A stretch of DNA of 64,000 nucleotides. Origin: Climacium dendroides. Its lineage: Eukaryota; Streptophyta; Bryopsida; Hypnales; Climaciaceae. Below, piece after piece: positions 11,955 to 24,800 of this stretch (position 1 is its first letter; each line of letters opens with the position of its first letter). Under the pieces are notes generated by a model. That model was not told where the DNA came from. It searched no databases and saw only the letters and a program-made list of their open reading frames with translations. The DNA lies in the NCBI GenBank assembly GCA_950106755.1, contig OX467089.1, positions 22,735,345-22,799,344 on the forward strand, written 5' to 3'. A program made the position numbers and the translations under genes.

Positions 11955-12020
11955 CACTGCCAGGTATCGAACCTGCAATCATGCCATTCGGTTTGGGTAT
12001 CTTTCCACCATTATCTGGTA
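11955..12020 (-). repeat. Possible tRNA-derived SINE head / pseudo-tRNA
   Basis: On the minus strand a B-box-like GGTTCGATACC (11963-11973) lies 31 nt downstream of GATAATGGTGG (12005-12015), which resembles an A box. The T-arm can form four of five pairs around a 7-nt TTCGATA loop. The D and anticodon arms are poor, so this is not a functional tRNA. A pol III-derived SINE head is the likeliest reading. Confidence 0.3.
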
Positions 12021-12268
12021 GTTTAGGGTCATCTCGGACCAATCGATGACTTTTCGTTTGCAGGGAATACTTGGCGAAATATTCTTGCTTGTTTGTAAGT
12101 GGATGAAATTGCTGATCTGAATACTATCACTCTATTTTGGATGAATGTACATTTGTTTTGGATGAATAAATGGAATTTCATCTTTACATTACAAGTTTCA
12201 TCCATTTCTGTGGATGTAAATAGCTTCATCCTTCCAGTGATTATCGCTTTCTGCACAGCCTACACTAA

Positions 12269-12321
12269 ATGGAAAAAGAAAAAGAAAAAAAAGAAAAAAA
12301 AAGAAAAAAGAAAAGAAAAAA
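12269..12321. repeat. Purine low-complexity tract
   Basis: Run of A with interspersed G (GAAAAAGAAAAAGAAAA type). It explains the lysine-rich reading frame across it at 12099-12470, which is not a gene. Confidence 0.85.
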
Positions 12322-12884
12322 CCACCCTGCGGCTCCTTCAGTTCCAACTTCCTATTCAGCATGAAAGGCCAATCATGAGATCATGCATCCGGGGTGGGGC
12401 CCAGAGAAGGGTCACCCGAAGTTTACAAGGCCATGGCCGTGACCCCAAATGCCCCCCAATTCCCTGCTGACTTGTATTAGTTTTTTTCAATTGGCAATGT
12501 AATTCCATTTCATGTGTTTTAAAAAAAAATGAATTTTAAGAAAAGTGGACATGGAATGGAGTATTCCAAGGAAAAGCAAATATTTTTAGAGGTGAATGGA
12601 TAGAAATGACTAGGATTGCAAAAAAATTTGGTCATTTTCCCGATTGAATTGAAATCACTACAAATTTTGGAAGGCAAAAAGTGTTGTCAACCCATAGACA
12701 ATCTCTAGACTCTTCTAATTTCAATCTTAGTCAAACTATTGACTTTCTTGCTCATTACTACTCGCTTTCTTGTTCACCACTTTGGGACATGTCTCGTGAC
12801 CTTATTAGTTGGAACGCATTCCAAAGCTTGGTGGGAAGTAGAGCACCCTATAGGTTGCACATGGGTTATCTAATTGGAAATGGG

Positions 12885-13300
12885 CACCTCTACTATATTG
12901 GAGTTCCACAAACCCCCCTAAAAGATTCTGAAGTTCTACTTGTCCCACGGACAAGTGCATCGTGCCATCGAAGGTGGGCCTAGTGAGGTGGATTCAACTT
13001 GGGAAAAATGCAGGAATTTTTTTTATTTGTCATATATGATTTTTTTTTGCAAATTCTGAATTCACATTTGCAATCAGAGACCCTAAATTAGGTACATGAG
13101 GTCTCCTAGACATGGCTCAAAATAGTTTTTAATTTTTAATTTTTTTTAATTTTTTTAATTTTTTACTTTTATTCCTAATACACAATTTTTTCCTTGCTGG
13201 GCTTACCTTCGATGGCATGATTTAATGTCTTGCCTTTATGTTAGAGTTCCACAAGCCCCCCTAAAAGATTCACCTATCCCACAGACAAGTGACCTCCCAT
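12885..13300. repeat. Degenerate duplicated segment, also related to 45.6 kb
   Basis: GTTCCACAAACCCCCCTAAA near 12902 recurs almost exactly near 13246 (one base changed), each followed by a CCCAC-GACAAGTG block. Between them, GTGCCATCGAAGGT near 12963 has an inverted partner (ACCTTCGATGGCAT) near 13206. The middle part, CATTTGCAATCAGAGACCC near 13062, is homologous to TTTGGAATCAGAGTTCCC near 45664. This is remains of a dispersed repeat of unknown class; a small LTR or TRIM element is possible but no primer-binding site was found. Confidence 0.45.
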
Positions 13301-13829
13301 TCAAGGCTCTTATCTATACCTTAAATTAGGCTGTTTGTTTTGTTTTATTTGTCATGTTGAGATCTCCCAGACCGTGTATCCCCCAGTCACCATCAGAAAG
13401 CCCTCAGCGAGGAGGGGTGCACCAGCTTGGTTTCGTGACGTTTGGACATATGGTGAGAAAGTGATTGAATTTTGGAGTATTTTTTGGATCTAAAAAATTA
13501 GAAAATTACTTTTACTTTTGTTTTGACTGTGACAAGGGCCCAGGGCATACTACTGTAGTAGCTTTTCTAAGTTTATTTGGTCCTTTTTGGCTCTTTGTCT
13601 GTATAATCTTACAAATTTTCTAGAGGAAAATTTTCTAGAGGAGAAGAAGCCGCAGCAGGGCAGGTGCAGGGAAACTGCCGATATCGTGACGGCCAGAGGA
13701 ACAATACCCTTCATTCGTTTAAAATCCCTTCCATTGGCCCCCCCCCTCCAAGATACGGTTGGCCCTTTTTAAATATTTAAATGGTCTGGAATTCGTAGAT
13801 TCATTAGAAGGGGAATGGATCCATCCACG

Positions 13830-14386
13830 ACGTCCACAGTAGTTAGTTATTTAGTGACGTAACGACCGCCGCCGCCTGCACCGTTCGACGAACAGAGGGT
13901 GGGTCAGTCTCCACGCACGAAGATTCATGGCGGTTTTCGTTCACGAAAGAAAGGCGTGGGCGAGCGAAAAGGGGGAGAGTAGACGAACGACGACAGGAGA
14001 GACGACGGAGATTCGATTTCGTTGTGACAATCTTCGTTCGTTCGTTTGAAGGAGGGGACGAAGCTTGGGGAGGGGTGGCCTTTGGAAACCATCAAGAAGC
14101 GGAGGGACTAATCCTTTGCATTGTTTGCAGCGTCAGGAGCTTGCGGAGGTCGCTTAGAATTTTTGCGGGGTCGATTTCCTTGTTGTTTTGAGAGAAGATT
14201 TGGGATCGGGACAAGAGGGAGAAAAATAGAAGGGGAAAGGGGAAGCGGAAGAGAGGAAGAGAGGAAGAGAGGAAGAGAGGAAGAGAGGAAGAGAGGAAGA
14301 GAGGAAGAGAGGAAGAGAGGAAGAGAGGAAGAGAGGAAGAGAGGAAGAGAGGAAGAGAGGAAGGGAGGAAGGGAGGAAGGGAGGCG
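13830..14386 (+). promoter_or_regulatory. NADB promoter and 5' UTR region
   Basis: GC content visibly rises here relative to the AT-rich flank. A TGACGTAA bZIP-type site lies at 13855-13862, followed by a GCC-repeat stretch. The transcription start cannot be placed. The 5' UTR ends in a purine octamer array that reaches 4 bp before the start codon of the NADB coding region. Confidence 0.55.
14247..14382 (+). repeat. 17-unit octamer microsatellite in the NADB 5' UTR
   Basis: Fourteen copies of GGAAGAGA followed by three of GGAAGGGA with no interruption, 136 bp in all, ending 4 bp before the ATG at 14387. It is free of stop codons on both strands, which creates spurious frames at 14108-14407 (-) and 14121-14411 (+). 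An array this regular is likely length-variable between individuals. It may affect promoter activity or leader structure, which is inference. Confidence 0.95.
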
Positions 14387-17081
14387 ATGGCGTTTGTTGG
14401 AGGTCAACTGAGCTCAGTGACGGAGATGGCGAACAGCGGCGCGGTGCTTGTGAATGGTAATTCCGGCGTCGCGACGAGCTTCGCTGGTGCTGCGGGGAAT
14501 GGTGGCCCTCTGGCGGCGTTCAAAGGCGCGCACAGCGCCTTCACGAAGCTACCGATAATACCGAACATCGCATTCGGGGGGGAGATTTTCGTGCCGAATA
14601 GCTACAAGTTTGGAGGCTTTTGCTCGCACGCGAAGGTGAGCGCTTCTGGAGATTGTTGATAGCCTTCTGCTGTTGTGGAATTATCGTGTTAAGGTTTTGG
14701 TCGTGGGCGGTATCATTTGGAGTCCGTATGGCGGTTCGTAGGAAGAGGAATTCCGGGGATTATTGATTGCCTTTCTGGTGCTATGGAATTTCGTTTTCAG
14801 GTCTATTCTATGGGCGGTATTGTAGTAAGTGCCTTGTTCCGGTATGGCGGATACGGCAGTTGATTTGCCGGTTTCGGTTCAGATTTTTTATTTTCTGTGC
14901 TCTGCTTTCGGACGCTCACGGGTTCTATGTACGGTAGTAATATTGCTGCCTGTTTTTTGTGATCTTCTTTTTGGTGAAATTGAGAGCTACTTGCCGCATC
15001 GGTGTGAGAATTTTTGGGACGTAGGAGACACAGATCTGCAGTGTCTGTGAGCTCTCTTCTGTCGATGATGAACTAGGTTTAAGAATAAATCGGAAAATTT
15101 TGGGACAACGTTCAATTTGATGCTAAACGAGAAAGCGAGAACGCTGCGCCTATGCTTACACATACAAATGTTGTATTGCTTGGCGGACTGTTTATTTTAA
15201 CTTTTTTCAACGTTTTTTTTTAACTGTAGAACATGCGACTGACTTACACTTGACGGGGATTATACGCAGATTAATGGTCGGGACAGAAAGAATGAAATCA
15301 GAAAGTTCATCGCTGCCTCGAACCGCAGCATCCAGGAAGAAGTGAAATTGTCTGATGACAATGAAGACGAAGAGCTGACGAAATATTTTGATTTTCTTGT
15401 AATCGGGAGTGGAATCGCTGGACTGAGATACGCGTTGGAAGTTGCCAAGTACGGGTCAGTTGCAATACTCACGAAGTCTGAGCCGCATGAAAGTAACACA
15501 GTGTATGCACAGGGAGGTGTTAGTGCTGTCTTAGATCCTGCCGATTCCGTGGAGAGTCACATCCGAGATACCATAGTCGCGGGTGCGTTCCTGTGTGACG
15601 AGGAGACTGTGGAGGTCGTATGTCGAGAGGGTCCAGAACGCGTGAAGGAATTGATGGCCTGGGGAGCTTTATTCGATCACAGTGAAGATGGTCAGCTCCA
15701 TCTGGCCAGGGAGGGAGGGCATTCTCATCATCGGATTGTACATGCCGCTGACATGACAGGGCGAGAGATCGAGCGAGCGCTTCTGTCAAGCGTTTCTCAA
15801 AACCCCGACATTGTTATCTTCAAACATCATGCTGCGGTGGATCTTCTCACTCTTCAGGATGGAGAGAAAGTAGTTTGCTACGGTGTGGATGCCCTAGACA
15901 CTCAGAAAGACAAGGTCGTGCGATACCTCGCTGGAGTGACTATGCTCGCCTCAGGAGGTGCAGGGCACGTTTATCCGACCACAACCAATCCTTTGGTGGC
16001 AACTGGTGATGGAGTAGCCCTGGCACAGCGCTCTCGTGCAGTGGTTTCAAACATGGAATTCGTGCAATTTCATCCCACGGCTTTGGCTGACGAAGGCCTT
16101 CCTATCAAGCCTCTCAAACGGGATAACGCGTTTTTGATCACTGAAGCTGTGCGTGGAGCTGGAGGAATTCTCTACAATCAAAGTATGGAGAGATTTATGC
16201 CTTCGTACGATTCTCGTGCGGAGCTAGCGCCTCGAGATGTTGTAGCTCGGAGCATCGATGATCAACTCAAAAAACGTAAGGAGAAGTTCGTTTGTCTGGA
16301 TATTAGTCACAAACCAGCCAAAGAGATAATGGCTCACTTTCCGAATATTGCTGCTGAATGCTTGAAGTACGGGCTGGATATTACGAAGCAACCAATTCCT
16401 GTGGTCCCTGCAGCACATTACATGTGCGGGGGCGTGCAGACTGGTTTGAAGGGAGAGACTTCGATCAAAGGACTTTTTGCCGCTGGAGAAGTCACATGTA
16501 CTGGTTTGCATGGAGCGAATAGATTGGCCAGCAATTCCTTACTGGAGGCTCTAGTTTTTGCGGAGAGAGCTGTGGAGCCTTCAGTTGCTTATGCTCTTCA
16601 ATTTAACATTGGACGATCAGAGGTGAAGCAAGCGAAGGAATGGCCTCGCCCTATTGCTCCTTCAGCTGCTAAACACTTGAAGATGGATGAGATTCTCCGC
16701 ATTACAGCTTTGAAGAGGAAGCGATTGCAGCAAGTAATGTGGGATTACGTCGGGATTGTGCGCTCTACAGAACGCCTCAAGCGAGCTCAGGCCGAATTGA
16801 GAGTGCTTGAGTGTGAATGGGAGGCCCAACTGCTTCGAAATGGTTGGGCTCCTACCATGGTCAGTCTCGAGGTTTGTGAGATGCGCAATTTGATCTCAGT
16901 GGCCTATTTGATCGTCAATAGTGCTCTAACACGGCAAGAAAGTCGAGGCCTGCATTTCACGACGAGCTTTCCAGAGCTTGTCGAGAGCGAAAGATTTCCC
17001 ACCATCCTTTGTCCGACTGCTGCAATTGCCACTTCGTGGAGCTCGCAGGTAGTTCATAGATTGGCAATAGAATCTCAATAA
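14387..17081 (+). CDS. NADB: L-aspartate oxidase, plastid, two exons
   Basis: FAD enzyme oxidising L-aspartate to iminoaspartate, the first step of plastid de novo NAD synthesis; its product feeds quinolinate synthase. Exon 1 is 14387-14635 (83 codons) with donor AAG|GTGAGC; exon 2 is 15270-17081 after acceptor TACGCAG, both phase 0, giving about 686 residues, close to plant homologues. Exon 1 is Ala/Gly/Ser-rich with few acidic residues, like a plastid transit peptide. Visible motifs: dinucleotide fold GSGIAG at residues 129-134, AQGG at 163-166 (flavin contact), the REGGHS active-site loop at 230-235, YMCGGV and AAGEVTCTGLHGANRLASNS around 460-507 (HGANR at 497), and the helical C-terminal domain of the succinate dehydrogenase/fumarate reductase flavoprotein family. 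The end, SWSSQVVH, is like plant homologues. The start is the first ATG, directly after the octamer array. No break seen. Confidence 0.93.
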
Positions 17082-19429
17082 CAATAACCATGTGCTTGTG
17101 ATCTACTGGAAAGTAGCAGGTATTAGTGGGACAACAGGATGCGCAGCCGGTTGTCAACCATGAGCTATCACTTCTTGCTTCGGCATGTAGAAGATACCAT
17201 GGACCAGGATGATCGAATTGCTCATCAACTTCAAGTTTTAAGAATCCCATTTGTAAATCAGGTTTCTACAGGAATTTTAGGATCTTGCTTTTGTAGGTGT
17301 TCTATTACAATTCTTTTAGATTAGATGAAGAGGGCTGGAGCTATCAATCATTCAAGTTGGTGGGCTATAGGTATGCAAGTTGATGCTACTCGCGCCTTGC
17401 ATATTTTGAGCTGACAACTTGTAGCAGGTACCTACCCAATCTTTCGAGAAGTGTCGAAAGTCTTCCTGAGATCATTCCATAGAACTTGATTACAGGTAGG
17501 TTAAATCCGTCGGATGGCAATTTACATGAATAAATACAGCTTGCCCTGGAAGATTTCTTCTCTGCGAAAAGTGTGTTTTGGCGAGAGCTCTTTCGGTTCA
17601 AAGTAAGGAAGACAGGCCACATATTTTTGAGAGGTGTGTGCTTGTTTTATGAGTCAAATCTAGGTGGAATTATAATTTTTTGATTAAAATTGTGATTTCT
17701 GTGAATTTTTGAAGTGTTCAACCCTATTATAAAACTACTCATAGAGTGGAGTCATAAATACTCTATTAATAACCCACAACCATCCACAACAAGTACTAAG
17801 TGTTCACCATTAATGGAGTGACACATTATCCTTGGATGTCATAAAATTTCTGATTTTGTCATAAAATGCTTAGATTTTGTTCTAAAAAGAATGGATTTGG
17901 GGTTTTTGGAGATGAAATTGAGCCCAAAGTAGAGTGATTGAATTGGGCTAGTCTATTGATGAAATTGGGATTGTCTACCTTAGTATTAATTGCAATACTC
18001 AAATGCCTAAAACATTGATCACGGTATAGATTTGACACCTTTGAATATTTGGATGCTCTTCTACTCTAATTTTTGCGTATCTTAGATGTCAATTTTTTCT
18101 AATTCCTTGAATATTTGAATGCCACTCCCTAAATATATATTTTGGGTGTCCAAAATGCCACCTAAAGTTTTTGGATGTTGAAAATCCCACCTCCCAAACA
18201 AAATAAATTTATAGTCTTTATTAGAGTTTATAGCAAAGTACCCCAAACTAGGGACCAACAATCAAAGTTTATCAAAAATATGGCATGTCAAATGAACAAT
18301 GTTGAAAAGTTAGTTGGTTGTCTTTAACTTAAAATAAACATGGCATGAAATTCTTCCAAGCATCAAAACTAGACTCCATTTTAGCATGGTGCCTAATTTT
18401 AGTTTGCATCATCAGTAGGGACATGGGTATATCATGGGCATCCGATGAAAGTTCAAAGCTACTCTTGGCTTTGGCTTTGAAGCTTGTGGTGATGAAATGG
18501 GGACTCACTTTAGAGGAATTTATGGCATTCTTTGAATAGTCAAAAGGCACAACCTCATCATAGATAAAATTAGAATTAGAATTGCGATCTTATAGATTCT
18601 TTGTTTTGTTTCTACCATGTGAAGAGTTGCATTCTTTTACCCATATGAACTAGATAAGATATGTCTTGTTCTCATGTTGAAGGCTTTCTGAAGTATTCTA
18701 TTAAGAGGTAGCATTCATTTGGAAATTGAATATCTCCAAGAAAAACAAATAGTAAAGGAGTGAACCCATTCATGTTTCTCGCTTTTAGAATTTAGAGTTG
18801 GGAGAAGTGGCACTATGACTACAAATCATATTTGGAATGTATTTGCATTATTTTGTTCGAGTTCAATTTACCATCATGGCTTGCATAAAAAATTTTAGGC
18901 CTTCGTGGGAGAAGGGAGCACTCTATGTGGAGTTTGTAGATTACGTGCAGCTAGATTTTTTACTTGGGGGGATATTCAGCAAACCATGAGCAATTAAATG
19001 CTCCCTATTATTACCTAATTTACTCATTCTTGGTATTTTATTCCTCCCTACAATTACTTGGAATTCTAAAGTAGGTTCAATTTCCAACACCCTTACTTTT
19101 TTACAAGGAAAATAATGAAGTGAAAAAAAACCAAATGCAAATATTAAAGACAAAGATAGACCATGTGAGCTAAAAATACAACATTCACTGCATACACATG
19201 CTTGCCCTTACTATACAAGTTTTAGCCTTTAATGTGATATATGTGTTATACATGAACTTTAGAATTTAGAATTGTTGGTTTAGATGAAGACAAGAATCCA
19301 AAACAGAACACTACTAAGAAGATAATTTAATGCAAAAGAGAGCAAAGGTTGAAAATAAAGATTCAGCGTTGCTATGCATGTGATCGTACATTGTAATCTA
19401 GAAACGTCACTAGTACTTTACAAATACTT
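17082..19429. other. NADB 3' flank and AT-rich intergenic
   Basis: The first few hundred bases have gene-like composition and probably hold the NADB 3' UTR. The rest is AT-rich. Short frames at 18329-18550 (-) and 18345-18539 (+) overlap each other and could be relics of a transposon, but no family motif is visible. Confidence 0.45.
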
Positions 19430-20150
19430 CACCAACAAAACAAAATACTAAAATGCTACAAACCACTCTCAATCACCTATCCACAAAGAATAAAATGCTA
19501 GGAATTTAGCAAAGCTAAAAAAATAGAAACAAAAAAAAGAACCAACATGTACAGAAGACTTAACTATGGTTTTCAAAACAAAAGGACATTTGTATCTCAC
19601 TCAATGTCCCAAAGCATTGACCTATGCTTCAAATCGGAAAAAAATATGAAAATGCAAAACCACATTTGTCTAGTAGCCTAAAGAGAATAAAATGCCAAGA
19701 ATTCGACAAAGCCAAAAAAAATATGGAAAACAAAAAAATATAGAACATATATCAAAGATAGAAACATGATTTAGAGTAAAAAATGGAAATTACAAGACAC
19801 CCAACATTCCAAAAGGTAGAATTGTACTTCAAACTTGAAAAACTTAATATGGAAATGCAAAACCACACTTGGCCACCTATCCACAAAGAAGAAAGTGTTA
19901 GGAACTCAACAAAGCAAAATGAAATGGAACCTACCCCCCCCACCCCCCCACCATGTACAAAAGACATCAACGTGGTTTCTAGAAATCGATGTAGACCTGA
20001 AACCCACCCATTGTACCCAAAACACAAACATCTACAAAGTGAAAAATATGGAAATGCAAAATTGGACTACAAATGACAAAATAGGGATGCCATTATCCAC
20101 AAAAAATACACAAGACTTAGTTGGTAAGAACTTGCACAATGTTTGGTAAA
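19430..20150. repeat. Decayed ~200-bp tandem repeat, about four units
   Basis: Blocks such as CTATCCACAAAGAA, TGCTAGGAATT, TATGGAAATGCAAAA and CATGTACAAAAGAC recur in the same order. The CCACAAAGAA anchor falls near 19481, its counterpart near 19677, then 19881 and about 20096, a period of roughly 195-215 bp. Units differ by many substitutions, so the array is old. It overlaps meaningless frames at 19783-20149. Confidence 0.6.
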
Positions 20151-20950
20151 CACAAAATGGTAAGGGTTGCCTAGCACCTGCTACTTATGTACATGAACAT
20201 CCCAAAGCACTAAATTGACTATATCAACAACCTAGGAAACAAAATTGCACCAAGCTAGGAGGGTATACAAAATTTCTAAATCATATCACCCACGGGTTTC
20301 AAGGGTCACCCACAATCATGAGAAGCTTTGCTAATGTGATCATGGCACAATGTAAACTTCCTTAGGCTCACAACTTTGGCACACAATGTCTTGGAGCTCT
20401 TCCAACTTGCGTGCACTAAGAACTAATAATAGTGAAGTGTGGGACCTTGCATAGAGAGAATTGAAGAGAAACTTATGCATACACTCCCCAAAACCCAAAT
20501 CCTCACCCTCATTGGAAATTGGCACCAAGCAAAGAGCAAAACTAAAGACTATTGTGTGCATATACAGTCGACCCTAAATCTGAAAACCCTAAACATTCAC
20601 ATTGGCAGGATGCACAAACAATAGAGATAGCATTCGTTTAAAAGCCAAAATTGCATTGTTAACAAAAATGGAAATACAATTGAGCACATGCATTGTTTGG
20701 CACATAAAGCTCCCTTAGCCTAACTTGAATAATAATTTTAGACAGCAAGGTTATTTATACCTACAACACCTGGGTGAAGAATCCAAGGACGTGCACTGTT
20801 GGAGAAGATCAGACCATGCTGGGGACAAACAAAGAGTGGCATTGACCTTCTACTACCTCATTGTCTTCTATTTGACCAAACCAGGTGAGCAATTAGAAAA
20901 CAAACATCCTAGAGTTCATTATTTAAGAAAAACACAATAACTTCAAAATT
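20151..20950. other. Intergenic
   Basis: No feature recognised. Frames at 20340-20561 (-) and 20725-20940 (+) have no family resemblance. Confidence 0.4.
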
Positions 20951-21845
20951 CCCCCCAAAAACTTGAAAATTTTATGACATAAACTTCATTCATAAATATA
21001 AAAAATAAGTATAAAAAATTTCATTCATATCTAGTAGCAAACAGAGTGATGGGTGGCAAACAGAGTGGTGCACAGCGAGGCTTGAAATCAGTGGTCATGG
21101 GCCCGTCCTTATAAGGGTTAAAAAGTGCAATACCAGGATCATAGAACCAGACATTTGTCCTTCGAGTCCTTCCTTTCAGGACTGACGCGACCATGAAGTC
21201 TCGCACACGTTTGCAAGTCATAAAGCGGGCGAGTGGCTGGTACTCACCTGCTAAACCTGTCTTACAATCCAAATCTCGTACTCCAGAGTACCTGCCAATT
21301 GGGCTGTATTCATCTAGCTACTGTATACAACATGGTCCCAAAAGGGGGGCTGCAAATGTACATAGGAACAAACAAATTCTTTGGACCTCGCACTTGAGAG
21401 GCCAAACTAATCATCGCTCGAAGTCTATTCCCCCAAAACCTGAAGGCCACAACTTGCATAGAGATGTGATCTTTTCAAACTGCTACCGTGAGTTCCGAAG
21501 CTCGGCAAGAATCAGTTGGTGCTAGAAGCGTGAGATTGCGAGGTTGTTAAGAAATCATCTGCGATGAACTTTTCTTCTGCATTTTCACGGAGACCAATTC
21601 TGAATTGAAAGAAACACCTAGGACCAGGATCGGAGCTCCCATCTAACAAAGATCAGAATCATCACTGCATTCGAATTCGTTGAAACCAGCGCAGTTTGAA
21701 AGCACCACTCCTCCCTTTCACGTGCCCGGACAAAAATCTCCTCTTCTTGGAACTCCTCGGTCTACAAACCTCCTTCGGGTTGCGATCAAAGCAGACTGAC
21801 TCCACGCGCAGGCCTTCCGCCAACTTCAAATCGGTCGTCTAGTTC
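20951..21845 (-). other. Probable SPK1 3' UTR and downstream flank
   Basis: Lies directly after the SPK1 stop codon on the minus strand and has GC content closer to the exons than to the flanks. The poly(A) site cannot be placed. An 83-codon frame at 21021-21272 (-) is noted among the findings but not called as a gene. Confidence 0.45.
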
Positions 21846-24800
21846 TCACAGCTCTGATAAAATGGCAGGAATGTAATGGGAAAGCTCTGCAGTTAGCGAC
21901 TGGAAACCTATCACAAGATTGGAGTGGAAATCTTGATCCTCCTCTCCAATAAGCCTTGCATGGACACGAATGGCTTTCTTGCAAACAGCCATAAACTCCA
22001 TCAACGCTGATATTAGTTGCTGAAGCTCTTGGGACCGAAGCTTGGTTGTCGGCTCCCCGGACAAGAATGCAGTGCACACTCCAAGTACTCCACTATTAAC
22101 CTGGAAGAGAAGAACACAACTTCACGATCATTTTGGGAATACCCAATCTTTCTTATGCACGAGAGACCTACGCACACATGTATACATGAACTACAATAAG
22201 CAATTGGGAGAGCAAAATCCAAGTATACAGAGTCATATATACCTGGACAGCAACGCTTCCTTGTAATATTCGTTGCAGACTTTGCAATCGGGGTGCCTGG
22301 TCACCATCCATTCGATCATGTTCTTCAAGTTCTCCCAGTAAGGCCTTCGTGCGGGCCTCAATCATGCCAATGGCATTCTCGATGGGTGAGAACTCTCGTG
22401 AATCGGATTTAATGACTAACAAGCGATTCACGAGGGCGGGAAAAGGACCCTCGGTCTGCAGAATTGTACGACGCTTCCATTGGGCTTCGAGCCCGCCCTG
22501 CGTTCGTCCGTTCTTTGTGAAAGGGGTGTCGAATAGGAAACGGTCAAAGACTCGTATAGCGACTCTTGAACTACCATCGGTAGGCTTCGTCTCTTTCCGA
22601 ATATCGAGATCTTCGTCCTCGAGAACAGGATCAACAGAGGTAATTTGCAGATAGCAGACTCCAGGTTTAAGGTCCTGGTCGTTCACTTGACGGGAATCAG
22701 GAATGATGTGCAACGTTTGACCCCCTTCGACCACTTTAGACTCATAGATAGATCCCATAGCTTGCATTATATCTCCTAATCGGACATCACGGGCCTCTCG
22801 GTAAACATACTCCTTGCGATCCATCTTCCCAAACTGAGAGCCGTAGAACCCGACCCTGTAGTAAGTGGCATCCTTGAACGGAATGGGGCTGGCTTCTTGT
22901 TCTTGGAGGGCCTCGTAAATACTGCACAAAGATGTATAGCACTTCGATAGCTGTCCATATGATTTTCGAGCCTTGTGAACAGGGATAATAAGTTCCAGGA
23001 TATCGGCACAAAAGTGGAAAAGTTCAGCTTGGAAAAAAAGCTTGTTAGCTAATTGCAGGTACTTGACAGCCGACTCGACTGTCAGCTTGGACGTGCCGTA
23101 GCCCTCCACCTCTGCTTTGGCGGCCTCCCCAACAACAGAGTCTCGGAGCATTGGACAAATCTTGCAAAGGGCAGCGACGTGGTGCTTACCCCAGACATTA
23201 TCCTTATCTCCAACTATGGCCTGGTAAGCATTGCACAGAAATAAGAAAGCCTGATAAGTAATAGCATATTCGGCTCTCTAGGCCCCCACATGGGACAAGA
23301 GCAACCAAGCACGTTAGAAGCAGTAGATCAGAACACAAGACAGGTAATCCACTGATGAAAAGGACTAATAGCAGATGAAACAAATTTTAAGGATGAATTA
23401 TTTGTCATTGTCAATACAGGATTGTCAGAATTACCTGCATGACAACACCGGCAACGGCAACTGCACATTGAGCTGCTTCTGCCCATGACTGATTTTGTTG
23501 ATGGGCATCACAAAGATATAAAAGCCACATGATATGCAAGTCTGGGACGTTTCTGTAAGCCCAAGCCAGGCCATGAAAACCTTCTGTGGTGGAATATTTA
23601 TCCGATATCACTGATGGTGCCTGCAAAATGACACATTCAGTGACCGAAAGTAATATTCGATGCTGGATAATGAATTCATGCTCTGCAGGTTCAGGCAAGT
23701 GTGGTCATAAAATCGAAAAGAGCATGCTATTCATTATCTACGGCATGCAAATGGTTAAGCATACGGACCATTAGGGCATGCTCTGTTGCAGCGTCAAGTG
23801 CTTTCAGGAGAGTCTCTGATAAATCGCTCATTTCTGACCAGCTCCATAAATCTTCACCCTCTTTGTCGAGTTTAGCCTCTAATGTATCTTCCGGAAGACT
23901 ACAATCACGCAATAATTCTTTGCTGTATGAGGACATAGCCATTTGCTTCAAAGAGTTCTGAAGACGCTGAGCTTCACCGCTTTTTTCTAGAGCACCGTCC
24001 ATTCTGGTTTGAGTGACTTGAACATCGGACATCAACTCGGAGAGAGTGATGGTCAGCATAACCCTGAGCCTGGAGATGTTCTGAAAGTAACAAAAAGAAG
24101 TCTGCAAGGAGGACACTTGTTAGACTTTATTGTGATCATAGAATGAATCCATTAGACTGAACTGGATCGAGGAGACAATGAGATAATTTCACACATTACC
24201 TTGGGAACAATTTACAGAACTTACACATTTAGAGACCTGAAACTCAGACACGGAAACAGCAATCAAAGCACGCAACAAAATTTCACGTGGATGAAGTCAA
24301 GAAGGGAAGCACAAAGGAAGAGTGATTGCTGCCACTTACGCGAACTAGAATTTGAAGTCCCACAACTGCCATCTTGCGGATGGACTCATTCCTAAACACA
24401 GCAAGGCGTAACAGATGAAACACAACTTGTTTCAAAAACCTGTCATTCTCTTTGGTCATCAATATTGAGCCATGGCTTTTGAAGAGACTGTTGAAAACTG
24501 GAAGAAATGCTTTCCAGAAAGGTAGCGGCTGACTACGGCTCAGGAATCCAATGAAGATAGTCGTGATGCAGTCAAGCTTAACATAGTCTGTCACTACCAC
24601 CTGGACTGCTGCAGCATCCATGAACTTCTCAACGATTTCCAAAATCAGTAAGGTCACAGAAGCACTAAGGTTTTCCTCCCAGAGTTCCTGAAATGGTACC
24701 AGAAAAAAAAAGATAAGTAACAAAGGCAAGCACTTGTCTGTAAATGGAAAGAAAAATGAAGGAAGAATACGGCAACTGAAATCATTCAGAGAATGTTCAC

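Noticed and set aside
12099..12470. 123-codon frame with a lysine run
   Set aside because: The lysines come from a poly-purine tract and nothing else suggests a gene.
14108..14411. Long frames on both strands through the GGAAGAGA array
   Set aside because: An 8-bp repeat without stops opens all frames; the real coding start is the ATG at 14387 whose product continues by splicing into the oxidase.
23221..23281. Extension of the 22243-23220 SPK1 exon to about 23277 (reads AEYAITYQAFLFLCNAYQ)
   Set aside because: The frame stays open, but the family sequence joins VVMQ directly to A(I/L)V, matching the acceptor TTACCAG at 23221; the longer version adds unmatched residues.
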